From Larimichthys crocea (Eukaryota; Chordata; Actinopteri; Sciaenidae), in contig NC_040011.1 of the NCBI RefSeq assembly GCF_000972845.2, positions 23,673,062 to 23,737,061 of the forward strand: a stretch of DNA of 64,000 bases, read 5' to 3'. Made by a program: the position numbers and the translations under genes. The notes under the pieces are model-generated. The model was not told the DNA's origin and did no database searches. It saw only the letters and a list, made by a program, of their open reading frames with translations. Below, in pieces: positions 25,101 through 37,500 of the stretch (the stretch's first letter is position 1; each line of letters begins with the position of its first letter).

Positions 25101-28100
25101 ACATCAAAAAAGGAACAGCTGCGTACTATAGATGAATTTAAAAATGGTAACACTAAATCTCTTTTCAAACAGAGATACTCGTCATAAAGACATGTGCAAC
25201 TTGTATAGCTTTATTTTATATATTATATTATATATAAATCTATAAAAACAATAGTTCAATTCATGATGGGCCTGGGGCAGAAGTGAGTTAAAGACTCAAA
25301 CACAACCAGGATTTATGGTGAATTAGGCTGGAGTCCACCAGAGCTGAGTTCAGTCTCCGTCAGCGTTGCCAGTTTTCTCACTTTTGGCTTGAAACATCTG
25401 CTTTCAGACATTATCTCACACTGACCGAACAAATGGCTCCTTCTCTTTGATTTAATCCGATAACATTGGCAATCACACAGCAGGAGGAACGATATGTGTG
25501 TCTTGCTGCGTGCAATTTACGCATGTGGCACAGGAGTAGTATCTTCATTAATTATTAAATTACTTAAATAATTAAATTTAACTACTTCTGAAGTGGCATT
25601 GTGATGCTACAAAAGCTTGATTAGCCTAAATGCTTTTCTGCACAGCAAATGGGTACGCTGTTCCACACAAATTTATACAGTTATCGGGACCAAAGCAAGT
25701 GCAGCGACGTCAAAGCTGTCAGTACATTTTGATTTCAGCAAAGCCCAAATATTGTTTCCACTGGGGAATCGATGGCTGGACCTCATTGCTTACTGTTCAA
25801 AAGCAAACTTTTCTCACGATTTCTCACTGATTTTGGTAAAACTGGATCACATTTATACAGAATATATTTGCTGGTTTTCCCACTGATGTCCTCCGGTTGC
25901 TAAGCTTCAACTCTATGTGATAACAACTTGCTAAAGTAGCTAACCACTAATTAACTGCTAAGTGAATCTGCGGTTAGTAGACAACAGAACTGGGCTCAAC
26001 AGGCAGACCGGACCATGTTCGTGCACAACCTCTGACACCAACAGCAAATAACACTGGAAGGACTGCTATGCAGCTAACCATACTGACAGCCAACCTGGCA
26101 AGAAAATGACTTGTGTAGGATGCTGAATTTCCTGCCAAATGGGCCGCTGCTGGTTTCGGAAGTTGTGTTCAGTCCCAGGCCAAGGTAGATGCTGACACTA
26201 GCTCAAAGCACTACCTGCAATGCATAGCAGTAGGAGTGTAACACACACCCACTAGCCATTGGCTACTGTAAACTGTAATCAAGGATCTTTCCTATCTGCC
26301 TGTTCTTACAGCAAATATGCAAAAACAAATAGCACTCTGCTTTCTGTTTCATGGGGAGTTTAAGATTAGGTTCAGGGCTAGGAAATGCATTATAAAATCA
26401 GGGTCCTCACAAGTGTAGACAAACGTGAAAGTGTAAGTGCCTGTGAATATACCTTCAGGGGACGTGATGGTAGAGGATAGCGGGGTCCCGGTGCAGGATG
26501 ACTGGTCGATGGCTCCAGATGAGGAGAGAGTCAAGTTCTCGCTGTCTGGAGTCACTCCATTCTATAAAACGATGACAGCAGCAGTAAGAGAGGAGCTCAC
26601 AGCGCCACACGATCCTCCGAATACAAACACAAAAACGTGCAGCAACTCACAGATACAGATATCTGACACCAAAATGTTTTTTCTCTATGACTCTGTTTCA
26701 CACACACATACAAACCTCCTGCTGGTCCACAGCCAGTTTGTGGCGACAGGCATCCGATTCACTGCAGGACTTCTCATCCTCCTCTTCGGGAAGCACGGAG
26801 GAATTCTGGGAAAGTGACCTAAAATAAACAAGATAATGGACAAGATTCAGACAAAGATAACAGGACTGGGTTTTAGGTATGTATGACCAGTCAAACACAA
26901 TAAAATAACTCAATAAATATAAACAAACAAACATATTCAAACAAATGTAACAAATAATATAACATATGATCTCAGTAGGATGATGTCATAATGAGGTAAT
27001 AATGTCTGATAATTGTTCAGACATGTAAACAACTTTATTATTGTGGCAAAAATACCCCCAAAATGTGAATTAGGACATCAGGTCCTCTTTTTAAGTAACA
27101 GTAACAGTAACAGTTTAGCTGTTGTGTAATCAGTCCAAACATTTATATTCCACCAACACCTCTTCCCCTTTAATGAGTTATTTTTGTATGATGGACATCA
27201 TACCATTTATGGGGAGAATTAGCCAGCGCTTGTCCAAGTGATTTGTGATTTGCTTGTAAATGTCGGGAATCAGTAAATTTAAGTGGAACTTTTGTTTTAT
27301 TATCATTATGATTATTATTATTTTCTTGTAACATTTATTGTGAAAATCTATTGTAATCATCTTTGAGTTCAAACACTGCAGTTGGACTGTTGTTGTATTC
27401 TGATAATTTTGAGGAACATAATAATGTGTAGTCATGCTTTTCTGTAAGACGATGCAACAAGAGGACTGTAAACTATAGTGAACCGCACCAGGAAATACAA
27501 TAAATACATTATATTCATTAATAAATGAATATAAATAAAAGTAAATAATAAAAATAAAAGTAGCACTAAATGTATCTTCACTGAGATGATTCCTCTGATC
27601 TTACTGCTGAAAAACACATTAACTGTCACTCATACTCGCTGTCAGGCAGACTCACTTTGAGCCACTCTTTTTAAGTTTGAGTCCCTGACTGGAGTTGGAG
27701 TGGTCTAAAGGGGAGAGGGAACGGGTCGGTGCCGGGTGAGGTTCACTGCTGTACGGGGGCAGCGCTCCCGAGACGTGGCTGGGACCAGAGTGGAGAGGAG
27801 GAGGGACCACCGAGGAGGTGTTGAGGGGGCCATTCAACGCTTCAAGGAGAGACACTGCTTCGTAGCCTGGAGGGATGTGCTCAGACGCCTGCAAACAAGA
27901 GAGGACGGGACACTGGTGAGTTTAATGGGACTGGGAATGATCAATATTTTACATATACATTTCATCTTTCATGTGTCCGTCTCACCGAGTGTTCCTCTGA
28001 GTCAGAGGTTTGTGAAGTGATGACGGGGTTAAAGCTGGTAGGTGAAAGAGGGCTGAGCTTCTTCCTCATGGCTCGGATCTGCAGCAGAGCTCTGAACGCT

Positions 28101-31100
28101 TAAAGAAAAACACGGAAATAATAAAAGAATAAAAGAGATTTAAATAATCTGTACACACATATATATATTAAATATAATTAAACAAATTTTAAAAAGGTGA
28201 AAAATAAAATGAAAAATTAATTGTTTTTGTTTTTTCAATTAAGAAGCTATTTACTAAAATTTCACATATATGAACATATAGTTGCATAAAGCTCTGTTAC
28301 GTAAGATCAGATGCTGGGCTGTTTTGACGCATGTTGTACAGATCTAAAAAGAAACGGGGTGTGAATGAAAAGTGTTTCCTGCTGCTGAACATATGTGAGG
28401 ACCATATGTGAGGAATAATTAAATAGCCTGATTTTATCAACTGAAAAATACTGTAAGTGTTGTAAGTGTTGGAGATTATAACATTTAAACACCTTTGACA
28501 AGCTTATTACTGCAAACAGATAAAAAGATAATACATCTATTCTTGACTGAAGCTGCTACAAGACATTTAAAGTCAGGAAAAATGAGCAGGAGCTAACTGC
28601 AGGAAGCAGCCTGCCTCTCTCACTCACTGTCTCAGTCTGCTGTGGTCTCTCCCTCCCTCTCTGTGCCCATTAAAACAATGCGGCAGATTTTATACCTGCT
28701 CTTTCCAGATGTTAAATTTTAGACGCAGTTTCCTCTGCTGCAGCGGCCAGTCAGTGGTGATAAATCTCTAGCATTTGCTATTGTTTAAATTTCCCATATT
28801 TTGCACCTCTGTACAGATACACCTTAAAATACATATTGCTGTGCCACTAGTCCCATTGTATGTCATCAATGTGGTGCAAAATAAAAACAAACACGCTTCA
28901 TTGTTTAGCTCCTAAAAATCATCTTCAGTGTACCAAAAGAAATGCACATCTTGTCTCCGGTCTGTAAGATTTAGGGGGTTCCATTTACAGAACATGGCAG
29001 AATTCGTGAGGCGAAGAGTATTCAGTTATTTGCATTCTGCAATCTCACCACAAAACACACACAATACTGGACCTTTAAATAATGCATTTTACCCCTACTG
29101 ACACTCATATCATTTGATTTGGTTTCAAAACATTGTCTATTGTAATAAAATAGAAATTTTAACAGCTGAAGACAGACAGGAAAGAGAGAAAGCAAACCAC
29201 AGGCTAGTAGACACGAACCCGAGTCACTGCAGCATGGGCGCAACAATATTTTATCATCACTTTTTTAATTCATTCATTTTGGAAAGAAAGTTGTCATTGT
29301 TGATGGAAACTCACGCAGTCTGCAGATGGGGCAGCAGTTGGCCTGGTAGCGCAGAGTGTCTGCGCAGGCGTTGCAGAGACACAGGTGTCTGCACGGCAGG
29401 ATGAGTGTGTCGCGTACATCCGACAAACACACCACACACTCAGCACTGTTGTCACTGATCTCATCGTCAGCAACCTTGAAAGAGAAAAACAGATTTTTCC
29501 AGGTCATTGATTTATTTATACTACTACTGCTGTGTCGCCTCTGATGCAACCAAAGAGGAGCAGACAGGAAAAGTGCTCGTGTCATCTGATATTTACCTTT
29601 GATTCTTGGCTGTTGTATTTGTTCTCTATCCCATAGATCTCCTGCAGTAGATAGCTCACTCCATCCACCTGAGAGAGAGGAACATAGTGAAGAACAAAGG
29701 CGGCAGGTCTCATGGGCCAGTCGTAATGTTCAAGAGGGAAATAAAGCTTTGGTGTATCATTTGTCTTTCAAAGGCATAAATGTTACACAAAGGGAGGAAG
29801 AAAGAGAGAGAAGAAAAGCAGGAGTATTCACCACTTGTTTCTGCTTCAGAGGCTTCACACAGTAGCTCCCGTCCATGTGCTGACAAAGAACAGTATATTA
29901 GTTTATTTTGCATGAACTGCAGCTTGTTTTTGTTGTTAATTCACACACGCAAACCCCTACATATTTACTTGTAGGGTGCAGGAAGCCCTTTATTTTTTTA
30001 TTCTTTTGCGTCGTCTTTATGTGACCGACACTCGACTGAACTGTAATGCTGCGTAGACGACCTCTGATGTTCCAGCATATTCGAGGTCAGAAAGAAGTTT
30101 TGCCTCCGCTGCAGCATTCTTAAAGAAATGAGGGATTGGAGTACATGCAAATGAGCACCCAGAAAAAAAAAGAGATGTTTTAGTAGAGCAACATTTTTTT
30201 TGATTATTAATCATTCTCTCTTGTAGCGCGTTAACCTGGAACAGAGGCTTTCAAACAGGGAAGGGAGATTAGAGGGAGAGGTGTGAGCTAATGATACTGT
30301 GTCGGGTGAAAGAAACAGGTGCATGCTGGTCTTCCAAAGACAACCAGAAGTTAGTTATTGTAGTTTATTCTGCTGATTTGGCCCATTTGACAACATGGTC
30401 AGCATTTGGAGCTGCAGCTCTGCAACTCTTTGGATTTGACCGAATAGATATGAACAAAGACATGTGAGTACAGTGTTTCGGGATTCAGTGTGACCTACAA
30501 TTTTTAAGCATATCATCATATCTGAATAAATGTCCATAGATGCACTTAGTATGGAGACTCTGGTTTTAAGTGTAGAAATGTGAATCTTCACATTTTTTAG
30601 GTTTTCTTCAGAATAAAATGATCTAATGCGAGCTGCTGTACGTCTACAGGTACATCTCAGTTACTGCTAATAGCTAATTCGACATGCCAAAATGTAAACA
30701 AATATCAGCCAAATAAAAAACAGGGATCAAGTTTTAGCCAACGGTGTAACTGGCTGTATTCACTGCAACATTATACATCATGTTTACATCCCCCAGAGCA
30801 TTAAGGGAACTGAAATTCCAAAACCTAATATTATTATGATATGAGATTAGATTCTCTGGGATTTTGGTTACTGTAATATCATGGTTCTGGATATCTTGAT
30901 ATGTGATATTATTTATCACAAATGTTCAGAAGTGATCAATTTCAAAGGGATTTAAAATGAACTGTTCTTCCAGTCACAGTCTCAACATGTGACTGACGAT
31001 CCCTGGCTCCTCCAGCCTGCGAATCTACCAGCTGCTTACATATTTTATCAGCAATTGGCTCGTCTTAATTCTGTGCCCTGATTACAAATACACAAAATTT

Positions 31101-34100
31101 TACCTTTCAAATTCAAGATTCAGTAATCACAGCGCTGTCTTTACACTGTTATAAGTTATCCCAAATTCACAGATATTAAATGTACAGAAATACCCTTTTG
31201 AACATTTTCAAAGCTGGTATCAGTAAAGTGATTCAAGAGTTAGTGAAAGGTTTCCATGGTGATACATCCTTTCAGCTCTGTCCGAGAGTCCTGTTAACAT
31301 AACATGCAAACATATTGTGCCTGCTAAAATGCTGGCGCTGATAACGAGCGTCTTTCTTACCTTTTCAAATGTTGCCAGCAGTATGTGAGAGTGGCCTAAA
31401 TGTTCTGAAAAGATAAAAGACAGTGGACACGTGTTGGCTTAAAAGATTCTGCAGCTCTATTTTCACGTCAGACCATCGGTGTGATAAATACACAGTAACT
31501 CACCTTCCCCCTCGTCTACAACAGCCTGCACCACCATGGGGAAAATCTCTTTGTCCATATCGAACAGCAGCTGAGAAGAAAACAAGGAGGTGAGAAGAGG
31601 AACAGAGCATGTGTCTGTGTGCGACATGTATGAAGTGGTTTTACAACACAGCCTCGTGCATGTCATCTCTCTACCTCCTCGTCAGCCCACTCGCTGAGGT
31701 TGACAGTGTGTGAGGGCAGACAGAACTGCTGGCACACTCCCCTCTTAAAATGCACCGTCTCAGACTGCAGAGAGCTGTCCTGGGGCAGGTAACTGCAACA
31801 CACACAAACACACACACAGTTAGTCAATGCACAAAGCTACAAAACATACATTGGCCAACTGCTATCAATACTTATACCTGGTGCAGGCATTTGTTGATTA
31901 CAGATGCATATGCGTGCATTTGAATTGTTATTTCTGTTTAAATAAGCAGTTACTAGTGTTGAACATCTTTTCTGTGCAGAAGTGGAAGATAGGGAACCTC
32001 TGCTTGCATCATGCATCCTGTCTGAACAGAGTTAGATTGACAGACAGCTCTTTACGTAACATATGCAAATACTGATATGTAGTGTAAGATATGTATAAGA
32101 TATTCCAGGCCACGCTGGCATAACTTATGAGTGTCTGCATGAATATTTATGGAAACGTTTTCCTCTTCCAGACTTCTATTTCTGTCAATTAAATGTCGAC
32201 TGAAGGTAGCAGATGTCCCTCTTTTCATATTCACGAAGGATGATTCAACCTTTTCTCTACCAGTGCTCACTCACGCTCTCCCTTTTCCAAATTCAAAATG
32301 TGTAGCAAAAGAAGATTAACTTTATTCATCTCTCAATGGGGGAAATTTCTTTTTTTCACTCCAGTTTTATACATATAGGCCCAAAATACACCCACACACC
32401 CAAAGGGCTTATAGAGAGCCACACAGCAGCGCCCTTGGAGCAGTTAGAGGTTCAGTGCCCAGGAGGTAAAACTGGCACCTTCCCAGCTACCAGTCCACAC
32501 TCCTGAACAGATACTCATTGGGATCATTTTTTATGTAACATAACTTACATTGAGGATTGCTGTGGCATTAGTCTGCAGACTGCTGTGACTGAATTAATGC
32601 AACTGAAAGCATCTATATATTTTTTTATATGCATTTATTATGACTCATTTATATCTAGTCGATACCAAGCTTAGAGAGTACTCTACTGATTAGCCTTGTA
32701 TTCTAATGCAATTCTAATACTTCCCAAGACATGTAAACAGACAATTGCTGGAGTTAACTTTTGTTACGCTCGACTTGCTGTCTCTTGAGGAAACAGTCTG
32801 ACAGGTAAGTGTCTTGCAAGGAAGTGTTTAAGGTTGCAGCAGCTGTAGACAAATTACTGGTGCAAAAATATATATTTTGGGGAGACTTTATTTTAAGAAA
32901 CAGCTGAGGAGTGACAGGACGTTGCGGATGAGAGGAGGGCTGATATGGAGGGCCAGGACTGTGATCGAACCCAGGCTGCTGCAATAACTGAGCCTTTGTC
33001 CATGGGGTACATCCACCCACAGTCAAAAGACATGCAGGTTAACTGACCGCAGGTGTGAATGTGACCGTGAATGGTTGCTTGCCTCTATGTGTCAGCCCTG
33101 TGATGAACTAAACTGGCTATTTCAATCCAGGGTGTACCCCACCTCTTACCCAGTGTCAGCTGGGATTGGCTCCAGCACCCCTGATATGGAAGAAGGATGG
33201 ATGGATTTTCAACATTTCAACATTTGAGTCTAAAAACCTGTTTCCACTTACACTGGCACTCCATTATGAAACTCCTCCATGGCCTGGTAGTAGATAGTTA
33301 TGGCCACCTGTGTGTCGGCATCGAAGGTAAACTCTATGTTGTAGCAGGCCCTGTTCTTGCCCGCCGCCTCGTCTCCTGGCAGCTTCAGGTCCTCGCTGCA
33401 CCTACGAGTGGCAGAGGTGTGTGGTGGAGGAAAGAGGAGACAAGGACGAGGGAGAGGGCTTTTAAGGTAGAGAACAGAAATCTGAGCTCATGGAGAGAGG
33501 GCATATAAAAGCTATGTTGTGGTTTAAGCGACAATAGTCATATAGTAGTCAACATGGTAATTTCTTTAGGTCTTGTGTGTGTTTATCCTGTTTTCAGGGA
33601 CATGTTTCCACATTTGTTTTTACTGAAATTCTTTCATGAGAATAAAGTTTGAATTACAAGAACAACATGCATGATTTAACACTATCCCTTAATTTAGCTG
33701 TTGTGCTTTGCTCTCCAAAAATAGCTCAGTGGACATGAAATTAGACAGTGGTGTGATGAGGGGTTATGTATATGTTTAGGTGGATCAGGGTGCGTACCGT
33801 ACGAGCCGCAGCGTGTCCTTACGGATGTTTATAAGGCTTCGTAATGTCTTTACTGGTTCCTGAGGTGGAGGGGCTGCGTACGGGAACTGAAAACAAAAAG
33901 AAAACAAATTATAGATGTAAAATGCAAGTTAGGAGACTGAAGAGTAGTGGCATTCATCTTCCCTCAACCGCCCCGACATTCCTCTCGTAACCGCAGAGAG
34001 TTCAGGGTTACACAAGGTTTAACCTTAACACAAACGTGTTTCGGTTGGTCAGCACTAGCAAGATCCGTGCTGACAAGTGCTGAGCCGGAGCAAAAAATCT

Positions 34101-34523
34101 GCCCAGATTGTGTCTTTCCAGGGACGAGGCTGACACTTCAGACAGTGTTTGGCACATTTCTGCACACACAGGGACCACAAGAGTGTAAAATAGTCCAGGG
34201 TCAAACAGTGCCTGTCTTTATTTCAAGCTGGTTAAAAGGAGCAGAGGGTGAAGTTTAACGCATCAGGAGAATTTTGATAGCATAAAGTCACAGATAAGGA
34301 TGTGACCAACTCAATCTTAAGTGATAAAAAACAACAACATTAAAACTCCGGAGTAAAATCGACACGTAACCTTTACACTTGACCAACTTCAGTTCTCAGT
34401 TTGTTGTGTGTTTGAAGCCAGAAGCTGCTGACTGAGCGTAAAGGGAGAGCCGAGGTGGTTTGAGGATCACTGGAGTAGAAACATGCAGGATGTGGTCAGA
34501 TACCTACACACTACAAACCTTCA

Positions 34524-34568
<45 letters not shown>

Positions 34569-37500
34569 CTGTAAATGGCACCATATTCAGTGCGATTACA
34601 CATCTGGACTCAGCAGGAGTCACGCCTGTAAACTACACAAACAAACACACACGCGGAGTAACAGATGCTGAAAAGAACCATTCATTAGGAAACTCAGACA
34701 ACACTGCAGATCTTATAACGTATAAAAAAAAAAAATCACACGAAACAGCAGAGCAACACATGCTGAGACTAAAATAAAATCATTAGACTTCTTTCCTTTT
34801 AAAATACAGGTGAGTGAAAGTAGATGTTGATGTTGTTGGATGATTTCAACAGAACTAAAAGTTTATTAGCAGCTCTGTAAGGCTGTACTTAAACACAGCT
34901 GCGTTTTGAGCTAAATGCTAATTACAGCAGTAAAGTATAATGTTTATCATACCCCATAGTTTAGCATGTTAATATGCTACATTCAATATTTTGCCAAAAG
35001 GACCTAACTCATGTCCTCATGTGTTTGTTTTTCTTTTAATTCACTTTAAATAAGGAATTAAGAATACTATATTAACTAACCTAAAAAAATAAAATATGAT
35101 TTACTACCTCTCTTATGTGTTTGATTTTCCCATGATGATGATCCCCAGATGTGACACTCAGCTGGACCTTTCTCTAATTAATCCATTTATTAAAAAACTA
35201 TGTAAAGCCACTAAAACCATCAATAAGGTCACTAAAACCATGGGTTATTTCACTAAAATGACGGCTAAAGTGACAGAAATTGTGGATAAAAATCACTAAT
35301 ACTATAGGTAAAGTCACTAAAATGATAGGTAAAGCCATAGGATCACCAAAGTCAGTGGATTTCATTCTCTGGGGACCATTAATATCTGTAGAAAAATTTA
35401 TGGCAATTCATCCAATAGTTGAAATATTTTAGGTAGAATGGTGGAGAAAATGGTGGATCAACTGGCATCGCCATCACTAGAGCTGCTAACATTGCTAAAA
35501 ATCCATTTTGTAAATCCTGTGCTTCACACGGGAGCTCTGAAAACCTCTAAATATAGCCCCGTCCATTATCATATTTGTAGAGCGGTGGCAGTAGACCGAG
35601 AACACAACAACTGTGGTTGGTTTCATGATTCCACAGCACCATCTGCTTAAAAACCACCAAACATTATATAACGCTGGTAAAGCTTCAGTCACACATACAT
35701 GGAGAAAAAAAAAACGCACCATCACCAACTGAATTCTGTGCCCACAGGAGGATTATAAACACCCACATAATCAGAAGAAAAACTGCACTCCTAATTTTAG
35801 CCCCAGTCTAGACAGAAACAGCAGCGCTACTGAGATTAGTACACATAAGGATGGAGCAGAGTCTCTCCATATCAGCTTTACTTAGTCGAATAGTTAAACT
35901 CCCTCCAAGCTTTTCAGTCTGTGTCAAATTCTCCCGTTCCTCTCCGGACTTGAGCTTTTTTTGATCTGCAGCTCTCATTAGTTTGACCTTCAGGTTCATG
36001 ATTAGGTTGAACCAACCCTAGGGAGGAAGAGTCAAGCTTATCAGCCTCTCTGTACGTGGAGCCAGCAGACTGTCATTTCACTTTTAATTAGTTTGACAGG
36101 ATGAGACGTTGAAATAAATTTCAATCAGTCACAGTCTGAGCTTGTTAATTGCCTCTGAGGGAGCCAGGCCTGCAGAAATGTATTAATTTCTGTTTAATAA
36201 TGAAGAGGGAGATTTTGATGCTGGAACAAGCAGTCGACTAATGAATTAGCTGATCAACACAAAATTATTTTTTAAAGACAAGTCATCTATCAAGCAAAAA
36301 TGTCATAAATGTGCTTTTATTCCCCTTAAATATAAGAATGTTCTGCTGTTCTGTCATTGTAAATTGAATATCTTTGGTTTTGGAGTGCTGATCAAATAAA
36401 ACAAGTAGTTTAAGGCCTGTAAATTTGTGATTTTTCACTGTTTACTGATCAGAAAATAGAATGAAAATACTTTTTGTTTTGTTAATTAGTTAGGCTAAGA
36501 ACCTTTCTTTAATCATCCTACCTTTTGTTTAATCTTGTTAAGTTAGGTTAAGTTTTATGCCAACATGGCTGAGAAGAAATTATAATTTCTTAGAATTTCT
36601 GGGCTAAATCCATCCACTGAGCAAGATCATGAGATGTAATTGAAAGCTCCAGAACAACAGACCTTTTGACATTTAACACAGCTGTTAGTGTGTGAGAATA
36701 CCTACCGCCACAGGTCTGGTCCCCAGGAAGTTAAGGTCTGTGTTTTCCCCAAACAGGTAACCCTCCGGATGGGTGGAGTCAAACTTCTCTCCCCCCATGA
36801 TGAAATGGCTGGCAAAGTAACTACCTGCAACAAAGAGTGAGACTCACTTTTAAAAACACATTTAATTCAAAATACTTCACATCATCTGAGAAAACAAAAA
36901 AAAAACAATGCTGCACAGTGTGGTTAATTAAATGTATAAAAAATCCATGCTCAGTTATTTTTATATTCTGTCACAAAGCCTCATTTATAGATCATTTAAT
37001 CAAGTTAATACTCTTTGTCATGAGACATTAATTCACTTATACAACAGTTAGGTCCAACCGAGTAATTTGATTGGATAAGAGTCGTTCCATGTTGCATGGC
37101 AACAGTGCATTCCCAGTCCAGTTGTGGAACTATTAGTGTTGATGGAGCCAAATAAATGATTTAATAAACAAACAAATCATAATCTGTTGTCATTTATTAC
37201 TGTAAACGTATAGACAGAGCTTGTAGAACTGTTGTATAAACGCAATACCACACTGCTGTTATACTAAATATCAGCACTGTGATTCGGTTGAAGGCAGGAT
37301 GCTGCTGGCTTTGCTTCATTAAAAAATGAAATTATCTTGCATTGCAAGAAACATTCAGTTGGTCTTGTGAGTTTTCCTTAAACAGATTTAAAAAAAAAGT
37401 GTCTTGAAACATGACACAATAAGGCAAATCTTTGCACTAAGAACATAACACTTGATTCTAGTAAATTATTTATTTATTAGACTGGCTTCTGAAACCTGAA

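Noticed and set aside
34460..34777. 105-codon open frame with a Cys-Val run
   Set aside because: It is a TG microsatellite read in frame.
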